Below are positions 1 through 9,264 of a DNA stretch of 64,000 nt, piece after piece. Made by a program: the position numbers and the translations under genes. The notes under the pieces were generated by a model. That model was not told where the DNA came from, ran no database searches, and saw only the letters and a program-made list of their open reading frames with translations. Origin of the DNA: an uncultured Kiloniellaceae bacterium (GTDB lineage Bacteria; Pseudomonadota; Alphaproteobacteria; Kiloniellales; Kiloniellaceae); contig CANLSF010000003.1 of the NCBI GenBank assembly GCA_947493695.1, positions 558,001 to 622,000 on the forward strand, read 5' to 3'. Within the stretch, counting starts at the first letter, position 1; every line of letters begins with the position of its first letter.

Positions 1-671
1 ATATGCTGATGTCTGCCGAACAGGGGCTGTCGGAGGTCTTTTCAAGTGGCGAGGACCTTCGTGGCAAGCTGACCATTGCGGCGACCTCCGCACTGATGCG
101 TTCGCCACTCAACGATCAGATCGCCGCCTTTCACAAGCTCCACCCCAAGCTCGAGCTGAACATTTCCTATTCCGACATCAAGCAGGACCTGATCGCAGGC
201 GGCATCGATCTCGCGGTGCGCGCCGGGCAGATGGAAGACAGTTCCCTGAAGACCCGACGCATCGGCCAGATCCGCCGTAAACTTGTCTGCGCACCTTCCT
301 ATCTGAAGGAAAGAACACCGCCTGTGCGGCCAAAGGACCTGGAAGGCTGGAACTGGATCAGGCTTGAGATGATGCCCGGCTTCAGAACACTCCAAAAATC
401 CGGGCGATCAGCAGTACAGTTGCGTCAGTCCGGCAGCATCTGCGTCGACAGCGCCGAAGCCATGACACAACTCTGCCTGCAGGGCTTGGGACTGGCCACG
501 CCGCCGGACTACCTCGTCGAGCGGGAAATCGCCGCTGGGGCCCTCACCGTCATTCTTCCCGACTGGAGCGTCGAGCCCATGCCGCTCCATGCGGTCTGGC
601 CCGATAACGTCGCCGCCAACAACAACACCAAAGCCCTGGTCGAGCACTTGGCACGTTTCGCGTGTAATTGA
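1..671 (+). CDS. LysR-family transcriptional regulator, effector-binding domain (5' end outside the window)
   Basis: ORF open from the window edge; LysR substrate-binding domain pattern (FHKLHPKLELNISYSD...DLIAGGIDLAVRAGQMEDSSL); no HTH visible because the gene is truncated by the window. Confidence 0.85.
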   Translation, partial: MLMSAEQGLSEVFSSGEDLRGKLTIAATSALMRSPLNDQIAAFHKLHPKLELNISYSDIKQDLIAGGIDLAVRAGQMEDSSLKTRRIGQIRRKLVCAPSYLKERTPPVRPKDLEGWNWIRLEMMPGFRTLQKSGRSAVQLRQSGSICVDSAEAMTQLCLQGLGLATPPDYLVEREIAAGALTVILPDWSVEPMPLHAVWPDNVAANNNTKALVEHLARFACN

Positions 672-960
672 TCAAGCGCATTCGAAAAGGAATGCGGAAC
701 ACTATATCCAGCGCGCAACACACTCGGATGGAGCAAAGAACACCAAGTCTCGAAACACAAATTATATATTATTGTTTTATTTAATAATTTTTATCCTTAG
801 TCAGTTCAAGACCACATAAAATCAAGTACTCCGGAGATACCGAAATAGAATCTCAAGAGCTTTCCTCTTGACCCTTTTCTCCAAATAAGGGAAAAGGCGT
901 CCGAGGATTATATTGATGATGACTATTAACTTCCCCTTCGCGCCCGTACACACCCGATTC

Positions 961-1100
961 CATGCCGCGGTGTCTGAAGGCTATGGCTCAGACGTGTGCC
1001 CCAGGCATGCGGCTGGTAGCCTGTGCGAGTTGAGATTGATGTAACCTCATTTCACGTACAGCTATTCGAAGCCGCTTCCGTCCCGAAGCGGCTTTTTTTG
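961..1100 (+). ncRNA. Candidate structured RNA or cis-regulatory leader upstream of an RNA ligase
   Basis: Successive hairpins read directly: GCCGC(964-968)/GCGGC(1009-1013) enclosing GTCTGA(972-977)/TCAGAC(988-993); TAGC-TGTGCG(1017-1027)/CGTACAGCTA(1055-1064) enclosing TGAG(1031-1034)/CTCA(1046-1049); then an intrinsic terminator. Confidence 0.6.
1069..1099 (+). terminator. Rho-independent terminator between the structured leader and the RNA ligase ORF
   Basis: AAGCCGCTTC(1069-1078)-CGTCCC-GAAGCGGCTT(1085-1094), a 10-bp perfect stem running into TTTTTTT. Confidence 0.85.
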
Positions 1101-1115
1101 TTTTTGGAGTGTGTC

Positions 1116-2240
1116 ATGCAGCTTCCTATCGAGCATATCGACGATGTCCTACCTCATATCCCGAACAATGTCGGGATCGTCGTCTCTGAGCGTCCGGACG
1201 TCCGGATCATCGACTACGTCTTCACCACCGATGCAACCTTCGCCACCCCCATGGCGCGGGAATGCCGGGGTTTGAAGTTTGCGCTTGATGGCTCGATCCT
1301 CGCACGGCCGCTCCACAAGTTCTTCAATATCGGTGAGCAACAGAGTGCGGCGGACATCGACTGGACGCAGCCCCATGTGGTTCTGGACAAGCTGGATGGC
1401 TCTATGGTTCACCCCTGCTTCCTGAGCGAGCGGCTAACCTTCATGACCCGTATGGGGGAAAGCGGTCAGGCCAAGGCGGCACTGGACCATGCCGATGAGG
1501 CTGTCCTGCGGCTCAGCCGGGATCTGCTCCTGGAAGGAATGACGCCCGTTTTCGAGTTCACTTCGCCCGATCACCGGGTTGTTCTTGCGTATCCGGAGAC
1601 CTCCCTTACACTGATTGCTGTTCGGGAGACGGTAAGTGGAACCTACCTGAGTCATGCGGAGCTTGCACGGCTGGCCGAGCGATACTGCGTTCCCCTGGTC
1701 GCCCAGCTCGGCAGAGTCGAGGATGCCATGGCATTCATCGCGCGAGGCCGTAGTCTCACCGATGTCGAGGGTTACGTCATCGCCTTTGAGGATGGCCATC
1801 GGGTTAAGCTCAAGGCCGACGCTTATGTCCTGCGGCACAGGGCCCTTGCCGGTGTATCCAAGGAACGCAACCTGCTGGAGTGGATCGTCAAGGATGCCAT
1901 CGACGATGTCCTCCCCTTGCTGTCGGACGATATCGCACAGCAGGTGGCCGCATACCGGAATCAGGTCTACCAGGCTTTGGACCGGCATGTCGCAGCACTT
2001 GCTGAATTCGCTCAGCAGCACAGCGCTCTGCCGCGAAAGGAGATCGCCTTCGCCGCCCGGGAGAAGTTGGACCAGCGACTGCATGGCGCCCTCTTTGCCA
2101 TGCTGGACGGCAACGATGGCCGGGAGGCCGTCAAGCGCCTGCTGGCCTGGGCAAGCCGTTCCGACCCGCGCATGGATTCTGTGCGTGACCTTTTCGACCT
2201 GAAGTGGGACGGCACAGATCTTGTGTTCGAACAGGGGTGA
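1116..2240 (+). CDS. T4 Rnl1-like RNA ligase (nucleotidyltransferase superfamily)
   Basis: Ligase motifs: upstream ARECRGLKF, motif I KLDGS, motif III-like FEFTSPDHRVVL, motif IV EGYVI, motif V VKLKAD. ATG at 1116 has GGAG at 1106-1109; the 1023 start lies inside the RNA structure and before the terminator. Confidence 0.88.
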   Translation: MQLPIEHIDDVLPHIPNNVGIVVSERPDVRIIDYVFTTDATFATPMARECRGLKFALDGSILARPLHKFFNIGEQQSAADIDWTQPHVVLDKLDGSMVHPCFLSERLTFMTRMGESGQAKAALDHADEAVLRLSRDLLLEGMTPVFEFTSPDHRVVLAYPETSLTLIAVRETVSGTYLSHAELARLAERYCVPLVAQLGRVEDAMAFIARGRSLTDVEGYVIAFEDGHRVKLKADAYVLRHRALAGVSKERNLLEWIVKDAIDDVLPLLSDDIAQQVAAYRNQVYQALDRHVAALAEFAQQHSALPRKEIAFAAREKLDQRLHGALFAMLDGNDGREAVKRLLAWASRSDPRMDSVRDLFDLKWDGTDLVFEQG

Positions 2241-2253
2241 ATGACGGAGCAGC

Positions 2254-2287
2254 GGGGAGAGGCCGGTTTTAAGCCGCGCCTCTCCCC
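2254..2287. other. Strong inverted repeat or hairpin at the 3' end of the RNA ligase gene
   Basis: GGGGAGAGGC(2254-2263)...GCCTCTCCCC(2278-2287) with inner CGG/CCG pairing and loop TTTTAAG. Confidence 0.6.
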
Positions 2288-2321
2288 CAGACCCCGCCAG
2301 ATTCCAGAAAGATGCATTCAA

Positions 2322-2855
2322 ATGAAGCTATCGACCGAACGACTGGAACTCCGTCCGCTCGAGGAGCGCGATTTAGCGCACATGCAGCGTTATGCGACAC
2401 GCCCGGCATTTTACCGCTACATCGCCATAGAGGAACAGACTCCTGAAACGATTGCAGAATTTCTTGAGAAACGGCTCGAGGAGCAACATGACAACTCTGA
2501 CCGCACCTACTTCGCCATTGAACCTAAAGATCTTGGATTCATTATCGGTGCCACGCGCATTGAGATTCGGAGCCGGGACCACAGACAGGGTGACCTGGGT
2601 TACGCCCTCGATTCCGACTATGAGGGCCGCGGCTACATGACTGAGGCCGTTCAGCGCCTGATCATCTTCGGCTTCGAAGAGCTGCAGCTACATCGGATTT
2701 GGGCAACCTGCGATATCGACAACGATCCTTCGTGGCACCTCATGGAACGGGTCGGAATGACACGGGAAGGTGTTATGCGCGACGACAAATTCCTGCGTGG
2801 TCGTTGGCGCAACTCCTATCTCTATTCGATACTTGCCTCGGACAGAGAGCTGTGA
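2322..2855 (+). CDS. GNAT acetyltransferase, RimJ/RimL type
   Basis: LSTERLELRPLEERDLAHM...GDLGYALDSDYEGRGYMTEAVQRLIIFGFEELQLHRIWATCDIDNDPSWHLMERVGMTREG. Confidence 0.88.
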   Translation: MKLSTERLELRPLEERDLAHMQRYATRPAFYRYIAIEEQTPETIAEFLEKRLEEQHDNSDRTYFAIEPKDLGFIIGATRIEIRSRDHRQGDLGYALDSDYEGRGYMTEAVQRLIIFGFEELQLHRIWATCDIDNDPSWHLMERVGMTREGVMRDDKFLRGRWRNSYLYSILASDREL

Positions 2856-2908
2856 CGAAATCCCGGTCGGTCGGATTTGTCGATCAGATCAAAGATGAGC
2901 TTTAGCGC

Positions 2909-3346
2909 ATGGAGATAAAAATCGTCCCGGCGACGGATGCGGATGGAGACGCCCTCGCGACTCTCCGGGTCGCGGCTATGCGCGAAAGCCTGGAGGCGGT
3001 CGACAGGTTCGAACCGCAGCGCGCGCGTGACCGTTTCCTCAACAATTTTGATCCCAAAACCACCTTTCAGGTCTTTTCGCAGTCCAAACTTGTCGGCTTC
3101 TACGCTCTCCAGGAGCGGGAAACCTATTTCTGGCTGGATCACCTCTATGTTGAAGCGAATCGGCACGGCAGCGGGATAGGTAGTCAGGTCATGGAAATCA
3201 TCAAGAAGACTGCCCGCAACCAAAAGAAGTCGATCCGACTGGGCGCTCTGAAACAAAGCCGTGCAAACGACTTTTACCAAAAACACGGTTTTGTCGAACG
3301 AGAACAAAAGGAGTGGGACATTTACTACGAATGGATTGCGAACTGA
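2909..3346 (+). CDS. GNAT-family N-acetyltransferase
   Basis: WLDHLYVEANRHGSGIGSQVMEIIKKTAR...RANDFYQKHGFVE GNAT fold motifs. Confidence 0.85.
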   Translation: MEIKIVPATDADGDALATLRVAAMRESLEAVDRFEPQRARDRFLNNFDPKTTFQVFSQSKLVGFYALQERETYFWLDHLYVEANRHGSGIGSQVMEIIKKTARNQKKSIRLGALKQSRANDFYQKHGFVEREQKEWDIYYEWIAN

Positions 3347-3453
3347 TATCCATCGTAAAAAAGTCCGATTTGCGGTTCACAATTCCATAGCCGCGACCAA
3401 CGCCCCTATTATCAATCAGTGCAAAAAGTGGATCAGGCGTGACCACAAGAGAT

Positions 3454-4518
3454 ATGACGACCCCAAGGCTGATGTTCATTCTGACTTTGTCGTTTCTGTT
3501 GACAGGGTGTGAGGCGGTACTGACTCCAAGAGACGATAATCTCACGGGTGTTCGAGTCTTCTTTGCGACGGACCGCTCGATGGACCCAGGCGCTGCACCG
3601 AAGGACCGCTTCGGAAACGACCGCTCAAACATCAAGTACGGGACGACTTTCGTTAGTATCCCCGCTTCCCATGTTGCCGGAGAACTGGAATCGCCATCAC
3701 TTTTGCGCTTCGAGTTCAGCGAAGATCCCGAGAAGCACGTAGTTCTGGTGAACGCCGTCCTACAGTCTAAAGACGCTTTCTTCGCTGAACTCTCGTCCCG
3801 TGTTCGGGGTAGCGCGACCAAACAGGCCTTCGTTTTTGTCCACGGCTACAACGTGAGTTTCGAGGATGCCGCGCGACGCACGGCGCAGATTTCATACGAT
3901 CTCGGCTTCGATGGCGCGCCGGTCTTTTACAGCTGGCCCTCGCAAGCCAGCTTGGAGGGCTACACCGTCGACGAATCAAACATCGCGTGGAGCGAAACGA
4001 ACCTGAAGCGCTTCTTCGCCGATGTGCTGACCCGTTCCGATGCGCAGCAGGTTCATCTGGTCGCACACAGCATGGGTAGTCGGGCCGTTACACGTGCGGT
4101 CGCATCGCTGTTGACGGAAAACCCCGGCGCGCGCAAGCGTCTCGGAGAACTTATCCTCACAGCTCCGGATATTGATGCAGACATCTTCAAGCGTGACATT
4201 GCCCCGGTCCTTGCCGCGGCTCAGCAATCGACGACACTCTATTCGTCATCGGGCGATATAGCCCTGACCGCATCTCAGCAAGTCAACGGCTATCCCCGCG
4301 CCGGCGACTCGGGCGATGGCCTCGTCGTCGTTCCCGGTGTTGAGACGATTGACGCAACCTCCGTCGATACGGGACTCTATGGTCACTCTTACTTTGCAGA
4401 GGCGGATTCCGTTCTCTCGGATATTTCCTACCTCATAAAAACCGGTTGGAGCGCCGATAGACGACCAGGACTAACGCCGGTGATTTCTCCCGAAGGGATC
4501 TACTGGTCGTTCGAGTGA
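3454..4518 (+). CDS. Alpha/beta hydrolase, DUF900-type esterase; probable lipoprotein
   Basis: Lipobox LTGC after a hydrophobic N-terminus; VFVHGYNVSFEDAARRTAQISYDLGF...FYSWPSQASLEGY...LVAHSMGSRAV. Confidence 0.85.
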   Translation: MTTPRLMFILTLSFLLTGCEAVLTPRDDNLTGVRVFFATDRSMDPGAAPKDRFGNDRSNIKYGTTFVSIPASHVAGELESPSLLRFEFSEDPEKHVVLVNAVLQSKDAFFAELSSRVRGSATKQAFVFVHGYNVSFEDAARRTAQISYDLGFDGAPVFYSWPSQASLEGYTVDESNIAWSETNLKRFFADVLTRSDAQQVHLVAHSMGSRAVTRAVASLLTENPGARKRLGELILTAPDIDADIFKRDIAPVLAAAQQSTTLYSSSGDIALTASQQVNGYPRAGDSGDGLVVVPGVETIDATSVDTGLYGHSYFAEADSVLSDISYLIKTGWSADRRPGLTPVISPEGIYWSFE

Positions 4519-4543
4519 CCGTCGCCAAGAGCGCATTTATTAA

Positions 4544-5026
4544 TCAGACAGTCAGTTCAACGGTCATGAATTCGCTATAGGGGTCGAGGACGTAATCCCC
4601 AAAGGGCGCGCAGGTCGTAAAACCGAAACGCGCATAGAGTCTCCGCGCGACCGCAAAAGATTCCATCGCCCCGGTCTCCAGACTCAGTCGCGCATAGCCT
4701 CTGCGTCGGCTCTCGGCCATGAGATGCTCCATCAAAGCCCGCGCCACACCCCTGCCCCGCGCTGCTTCCGCCGTATGCATGGACTTGATTTCACCGTGCA
4801 AGGGCTCGCCTGGACCGACTTTCAGTTCCTTCAAGGCCACACAGCCCAGGAGGCTGTCCCCGTCCCATGCACACCAAAAACTGACTTCAGGTACACGAAG
4901 TTCGTCCAGATCCAGGGCATGCGTGCTCTCCGGCGGTGATTCACCTGCCGTGAAGTCCAGATGTCTTTGCAGGAGTTCGGCGACGGCCTTGCCGCTAAGG
5001 TCGTCTTCTCGGATCGTAATCGGCAT
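4544..5026 (-). CDS. GNAT-family N-acetyltransferase
   Basis: EIKSMHTAEAARGRGVARALMEHLMAESRRRGYARLSLETG motif A. Confidence 0.87.
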   Translation of the reverse strand: MPITIREDDLSGKAVAELLQRHLDFTAGESPPESTHALDLDELRVPEVSFWCAWDGDSLLGCVALKELKVGPGEPLHGEIKSMHTAEAARGRGVARALMEHLMAESRRRGYARLSLETGAMESFAVARRLYARFGFTTCAPFGDYVLDPYSEFMTVELTV

Positions 5027-5232
5027 AGCTACCTGCTGAATTCAAAAGTTGGAAAAACTGCACTGATGTGTGGCCAAAAAGCCTGGAGCACCGCGAATTG
5101 CAGAACTTTAAGTCTTGGTGCGATCTGGGATTAAAGCGAAAAATCTGTACAGCGGAAACCCGAAAACAATAACCTCGAACCAAAGACAACCGCGCTGCAT
5201 TGAGTAAGCGCGTCGCAAACCAGGGGACAAAC

Positions 5233-6642
5233 GTGAACAAAGACGACTTCCGGAAATGGTCGCGACGGGCAGCCGACTGGGGTGCCGACTATCGTGAGAC
5301 TCTTGGTGAACGGCCCGTCCGGTCCCGCAGCGCCCCGGGCGAAGTCGCTGCGCAGATCGCCAGAACCCCGCCGGAAACGCCAGAGCAGATCGATGCCATC
5401 TTCGCGGACTTCGAGCGCACGATCGTGCCCGGCATGACCCACTGGCAACATCCGCGTTTCTTTGCCTACTTCCCCGCAAACGCAGCGGAGATCTCAGTCA
5501 TTGCAGAGTACCTGGTTACCGCCATGGGGGCGCAGTGCATGCTGTGGCAGACTTCTCCTGCCGCGACAGAGCTCGAAACCGTGGTTCTGGACTGGCTGCG
5601 CCAGGCTCTTGGGTTACCGGAGGGATTCACCGGTGTCATTCAAGATTCAGCTTCGTCCGCCACGCTCGCCGCTGTCCTCACCATGCGCGAACGGGCATTG
5701 GACTGGGATGGCAACAGGAATGGCCTTTCCGGTCATCCTGCTATCCGGGTTTATGCCTCCAATGAAGTGCACAGCTCCATCGACCGCGCCATCTGGATTT
5801 CGGGAATCGGCTCAGAAAATCTGATCCGTGTTCCGACTTCCGGCCCGCAACGCGCACTGGATGCCTCGGCCCTGGATTCCTTGATCCAACAGGACAAGGA
5901 CGCCGGGCACCTGCCTGCTGGAATCATTCCCTGCGTCGGCGGCACCAGTGTCGGCGGGACCGATGACATCGCCGCCGTCTGCGCCGTAGCCCGAAAACAC
6001 GGACTTTACGTTCATGTCGATGCTGCCTGGGCCGGCTCGGCGATGATCTGTCCCGAATACCGTCACTTCTGGGCGGGCATCGAAGAGGCCGATTCCATCG
6101 TATTCAATCCACACAAGTGGCTGGGCGCGAGCTTCGACTGTTCCGCCCACTTCCTGCGAGATCCAGACAGCCTGGTCAAAACGCTGGCCATACAGCCGGA
6201 GTTTCTAAAAACCCACGGCAAAGACCATGTTATCAATTACTCTGAATGGTCGATCCCGCTCGGACGGCGCTTCCGCGCGCTCAAGATCTGGTTTTTGATC
6301 CGGGCCCATGGGCTTGAGGGCCTCAGAAGCATGATTCGGAACCATGTGAGTTGGTCGGAGAAGCTAGCGCAAAAAGTTGCCGCCGCGCCGGACTTCGAGC
6401 TGGTCACCAACCCGATGCTCTCGCTCTTTTCCTTCCGCTACGCTCCGTCAGGTGTCACCGATCTCGACGACCTGAATCAGCGCCTCGTGAATACCATCAA
6501 CGACGATGGGCGGATTTACCTGACCCAGACACGTGTGGACGGCAAACTGGTGATCCGCTTCCAGGTGGGGCAATTCGAAACCAGCGAACAGGATGTCCTC
6601 TTCGCCTACGATGTCATCCGAGACTGCGCAAATTCGCTTTAG
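5233..6642 (+). CDS. PLP-dependent decarboxylase, aromatic-L-amino-acid decarboxylase family
   Basis: DASAWAGS-like block YVHVDAAWAGSAMICPEYRH, FNPHKWLGASFDCS (PLP lysine); GTG at 5233 preceded by AGGGGA. Confidence 0.88.
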   Translation: MNKDDFRKWSRRAADWGADYRETLGERPVRSRSAPGEVAAQIARTPPETPEQIDAIFADFERTIVPGMTHWQHPRFFAYFPANAAEISVIAEYLVTAMGAQCMLWQTSPAATELETVVLDWLRQALGLPEGFTGVIQDSASSATLAAVLTMRERALDWDGNRNGLSGHPAIRVYASNEVHSSIDRAIWISGIGSENLIRVPTSGPQRALDASALDSLIQQDKDAGHLPAGIIPCVGGTSVGGTDDIAAVCAVARKHGLYVHVDAAWAGSAMICPEYRHFWAGIEEADSIVFNPHKWLGASFDCSAHFLRDPDSLVKTLAIQPEFLKTHGKDHVINYSEWSIPLGRRFRALKIWFLIRAHGLEGLRSMIRNHVSWSEKLAQKVAAAPDFELVTNPMLSLFSFRYAPSGVTDLDDLNQRLVNTINDDGRIYLTQTRVDGKLVIRFQVGQFETSEQDVLFAYDVIRDCANSL

Positions 6643-7379
6643 TTCTTCGACTCCGACTGCTGCGCCGACCACTCCGCATAGCGCTTCTGGGTTTCTTCGT
6701 TGGGAGGATAGAGTCCGATGATACTCTCGCCCGCCGACACCTGCTCAAAGACGTATTCTTCGAAAGCTTCCATCTGAGTAAGCTCGTCGGCGATTTCCTC
6801 GGCAATTTCGAGCGGCACCACGACGACACCATCGCCGTCGCCGACCATCAGATCGCCCGGGAAGACCGGCGCGCCGCCGCAGCCGATCGGCACGTTCAGA
6901 TCCAATGCGTGATGCTTGGTCAGATTGGTCGGCGCGGATGGACGGGCGCAGTAGGATGGAATCTTTAGCCCTGCGATGGTCTCGACATCACGCAATCCAC
7001 CGTCGGTGACTAACCCCGCACAGCCCCTCACCTCCAGACGTTTGGTCAGGATTGCACCTGCCGAAGCAGCGGTCGCATCGCCCCGGCAGTCCATCACCAG
7101 GACGTGGCCAGTGGGAACAGATTCGACCGCAACCCGCTGAGGGTGTCCGGGATCGCGGAAAACCTCAATACCGTTGAGATCCTCGCGCGAAGGAATGTAG
7201 CGCAGGGTGTAGGCCTGCCCCACCAGATGGATCGGCGTCGTATTCAGCCGCGATACACCTTCGATGAAGCACTTCTTCAGACCGCGCTTGTAAAGCAGCG
7301 TGCAGAGACTGGCCGTCGATGCATTGCGATAGGCAGCCAGGGTGGCATCCGATAGAATCTTGTGTGTCATAGCACTCAC
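6639..7379 (-). CDS. RraA-like / 4-hydroxy-4-methyl-2-oxoglutarate aldolase-type protein
   Basis: VMDCRGDATAASAGAILTKRLEVRGCAGLVTDGGLRD...GDLMVGDGDGVVVVPLEIAEEI. Confidence 0.85.
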   Translation of the reverse strand: MSAMTHKILSDATLAAYRNASTASLCTLLYKRGLKKCFIEGVSRLNTTPIHLVGQAYTLRYIPSREDLNGIEVFRDPGHPQRVAVESVPTGHVLVMDCRGDATAASAGAILTKRLEVRGCAGLVTDGGLRDVETIAGLKIPSYCARPSAPTNLTKHHALDLNVPIGCGGAPVFPGDLMVGDGDGVVVVPLEIAEEIADELTQMEAFEEYVFEQVSAGESIIGLYPPNEETQKRYAEWSAQQSESKN

Positions 7380-7450
7380 AACACCTTATTTCCTGGTCCG
7401 GGAAACCGGCAATGGCTTCACGCGAACGGGTTTTTTCTTGTCAGTCAGGC

Positions 7451-8731
7451 TTAGTCAATCAGGCCCGGCAGCGTCAGCGAAACCGCCGGCACGTAGGTCA
7501 CCAGCAACAGCGCAGCGAAGATCGCCAGGTAGAAGGGCCAAATGGTCTTCAGGGCCTCTTCAATCGGCACCCTGCCCACCGCGCAGCCGACAAAGAGGCA
7601 GGCGCCCACCGGCGGCGTACAGAGCCCCAACCCAAGGTTCACCAGCATCATGATGCCGAACTGGATCGGATCCATACCGATGCTGGTCGCGATCGGCAGG
7701 AAGATCGGTGTGCAGATCAGGATCAGTGCCGCCATATCCATGATCATGCCCAGCATAAGAAGCATCAGGTTGATCATCAGCAGGATGATGATGGGGTTTT
7801 CCGAGATGGTAGTCAGAAGATTGCTGAGGTGGGTCGGCACCTGATAGAGCGCCAGCAGGTAGGCAAAGGCGCTCGCGCAGCCGATCAGCATCATCACCAT
7901 CGCGGTCGTGCGCACCGCGTTCGTCACCGCTGTTATAAAGCCTTCCCAGCTCAGGGAACGGTAGACCACAGCGGTAATCACAAGCGCATAGATTGCGCCG
8001 AATGCGCCTGATTCCGTCACGGTAAATACGCCGGAGAGTACACCGCCAACAATGATGACGGCGGTAATCAAACCGGGAATGGCGTTAACGGCGGAATGCA
8101 AAACCACCTTCCAGCCGGGAAATGCCTCGGCGGGATAGTTGTGTTTCACCGCGACAATGTAGGCAGCCACCGCCAGACAGATGCACATCAGCACCCCGGG
8201 CACCACGCCCGCCAGGAACAGCTTGGAAATGGAGATGCCGCCACCTGCCGCCACCGAGTAGATAATCATGTTGTGACTTGGGGGAATGACAATGCCCGCA
8301 ATCGATGAGGTCACGGTGACATTGACCGCGTAGTCGCCCTTGTAGCCCTTCTCCTTCATCACCGGGATCAGGATCGAGCCCAGTGCCGAGATGTCCGCAA
8401 TCGCCGAACCGGAGATACCGCCGAACAGCATGCTGGAGAAGATGTTGACCGATGCCAGCCCGCCGCGCACATGGCCGATCAAGGCCGAGGAGAAGCGCAC
8501 GAGACGGACAGCAATCCCGCCGTGTAGCATCAGCTCACCGGCAAAGATAAAGAAGGGTATCGCCAGCAGCGAGAAGACCGTCATGCCGGAGATGATCCGC
8601 TGGAAGGTGATCAACAGCGGAAAGCCCTCGTAAAAAAAGGCAGAGGCTGCGGCGAGCCCCATGGCGAAAGCGACGGGAATACCGATAACGACGCTGACAC
8701 CAAAGACGCCGAGTAGAATTGCGAGGCCCAT
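7451..8731 (-). CDS. TRAP transporter large permease (DctM)
   Basis: 426 aa hydrophobic protein; FAGELMLHGGIAVRLVRFSSALIGHVRGGLASVNIFSSMLFGGISGSAIADISALG. Confidence 0.95.
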   Translation of the reverse strand: MGLAILLGVFGVSVVIGIPVAFAMGLAAASAFFYEGFPLLITFQRIISGMTVFSLLAIPFFIFAGELMLHGGIAVRLVRFSSALIGHVRGGLASVNIFSSMLFGGISGSAIADISALGSILIPVMKEKGYKGDYAVNVTVTSSIAGIVIPPSHNMIIYSVAAGGGISISKLFLAGVVPGVLMCICLAVAAYIVAVKHNYPAEAFPGWKVVLHSAVNAIPGLITAVIIVGGVLSGVFTVTESGAFGAIYALVITAVVYRSLSWEGFITAVTNAVRTTAMVMMLIGCASAFAYLLALYQVPTHLSNLLTTISENPIIILLMINLMLLMLGMIMDMAALILICTPIFLPIATSIGMDPIQFGIMMLVNLGLGLCTPPVGACLFVGCAVGRVPIEEALKTIWPFYLAIFAALLLVTYVPAVSLTLPGLID

Positions 8732-8733
8732 CT

Positions 8734-9264
8734 TTAGTCTGTCCCGTCTTTTGCCGGCGCCACCCCGGCGGCCAGCTTAACAATTTGATCAATGGCCCGC
8801 GCACCGGAAAAGAGCAGCATCAACGCCCCGCAAATCGCGGCAGGCAAGGTACGGATGCCCTCAGGAACATCCAGCATCGGAAGTTTAGTCGACCAGCCGA
8901 ACTCGACCAGTTCGATGCAGGACAACAGCATCACCAGACCAAATCCGGCGAGCGCAAGATCACAGATAGTCCGCACGATCCGGCGCAATTTCGGACGCAG
9001 CGAGTCCCGGAAAAAAGTAACACCGAGATGGGTATCTTCATAAACGCCGGCCGAGGCCCCAAGGAATGCGATGTAGCAGATCAGCAGCAAGGCCATCTGC
9101 TCGACCCAGGTTGGCGTCACGTTCAGGACGTAGCGCCCGAACACCAGCCAACCGAAAATCGCCACCAGCACGACCAGCGCACAGGAACTGAAGAAAATGC
9201 ATGCGGTTCTGAGGAACCCGAGCCATCTGCTGACAGCAGACATGCCAAGTAAGATCGTTTCCAA
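8734..9264 (-). CDS. TRAP transporter small permease (DctQ)
   Basis: Four-TM protein with WVEQMALLLICYIAFLGASAGVYEDTHLGVTFFRD, adjacent to dctM. Confidence 0.92.
   Translation of the reverse strand: METILLGMSAVSRWLGFLRTACIFFSSCALVVLVAIFGWLVFGRYVLNVTPTWVEQMALLLICYIAFLGASAGVYEDTHLGVTFFRDSLRPKLRRIVRTICDLALAGFGLVMLLSCIELVEFGWSTKLPMLDVPEGIRTLPAAICGALMLLFSGARAIDQIVKLAAGVAPAKDGTD

Noticed and set aside
961-1064. tRNA or tmRNA upstream of the RNA ligase
   Set aside because: No canonical acceptor, D-, anticodon or T-arm arrangement and no GGTTCGANTCC T-loop; the fold does not match a tRNA cloverleaf by eye.
1023-1115. N-terminal extension of the RNA ligase ORF (GTG at 1023)
   Set aside because: It would translate through the hairpins and the intrinsic terminator; the ATG at 1116 has a proper GGAG and begins the conserved domain.
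1434-2321. 295-aa minus-strand ORF opposite the RNA ligase
   Set aside because: Antisense shadow of a gene with clear ligase motifs; no family signature of its own.
7412-8011. 199-aa plus-strand ORF rich in H/Q/R
   Set aside because: Shadow ORF opposite dctM; low-complexity composition.
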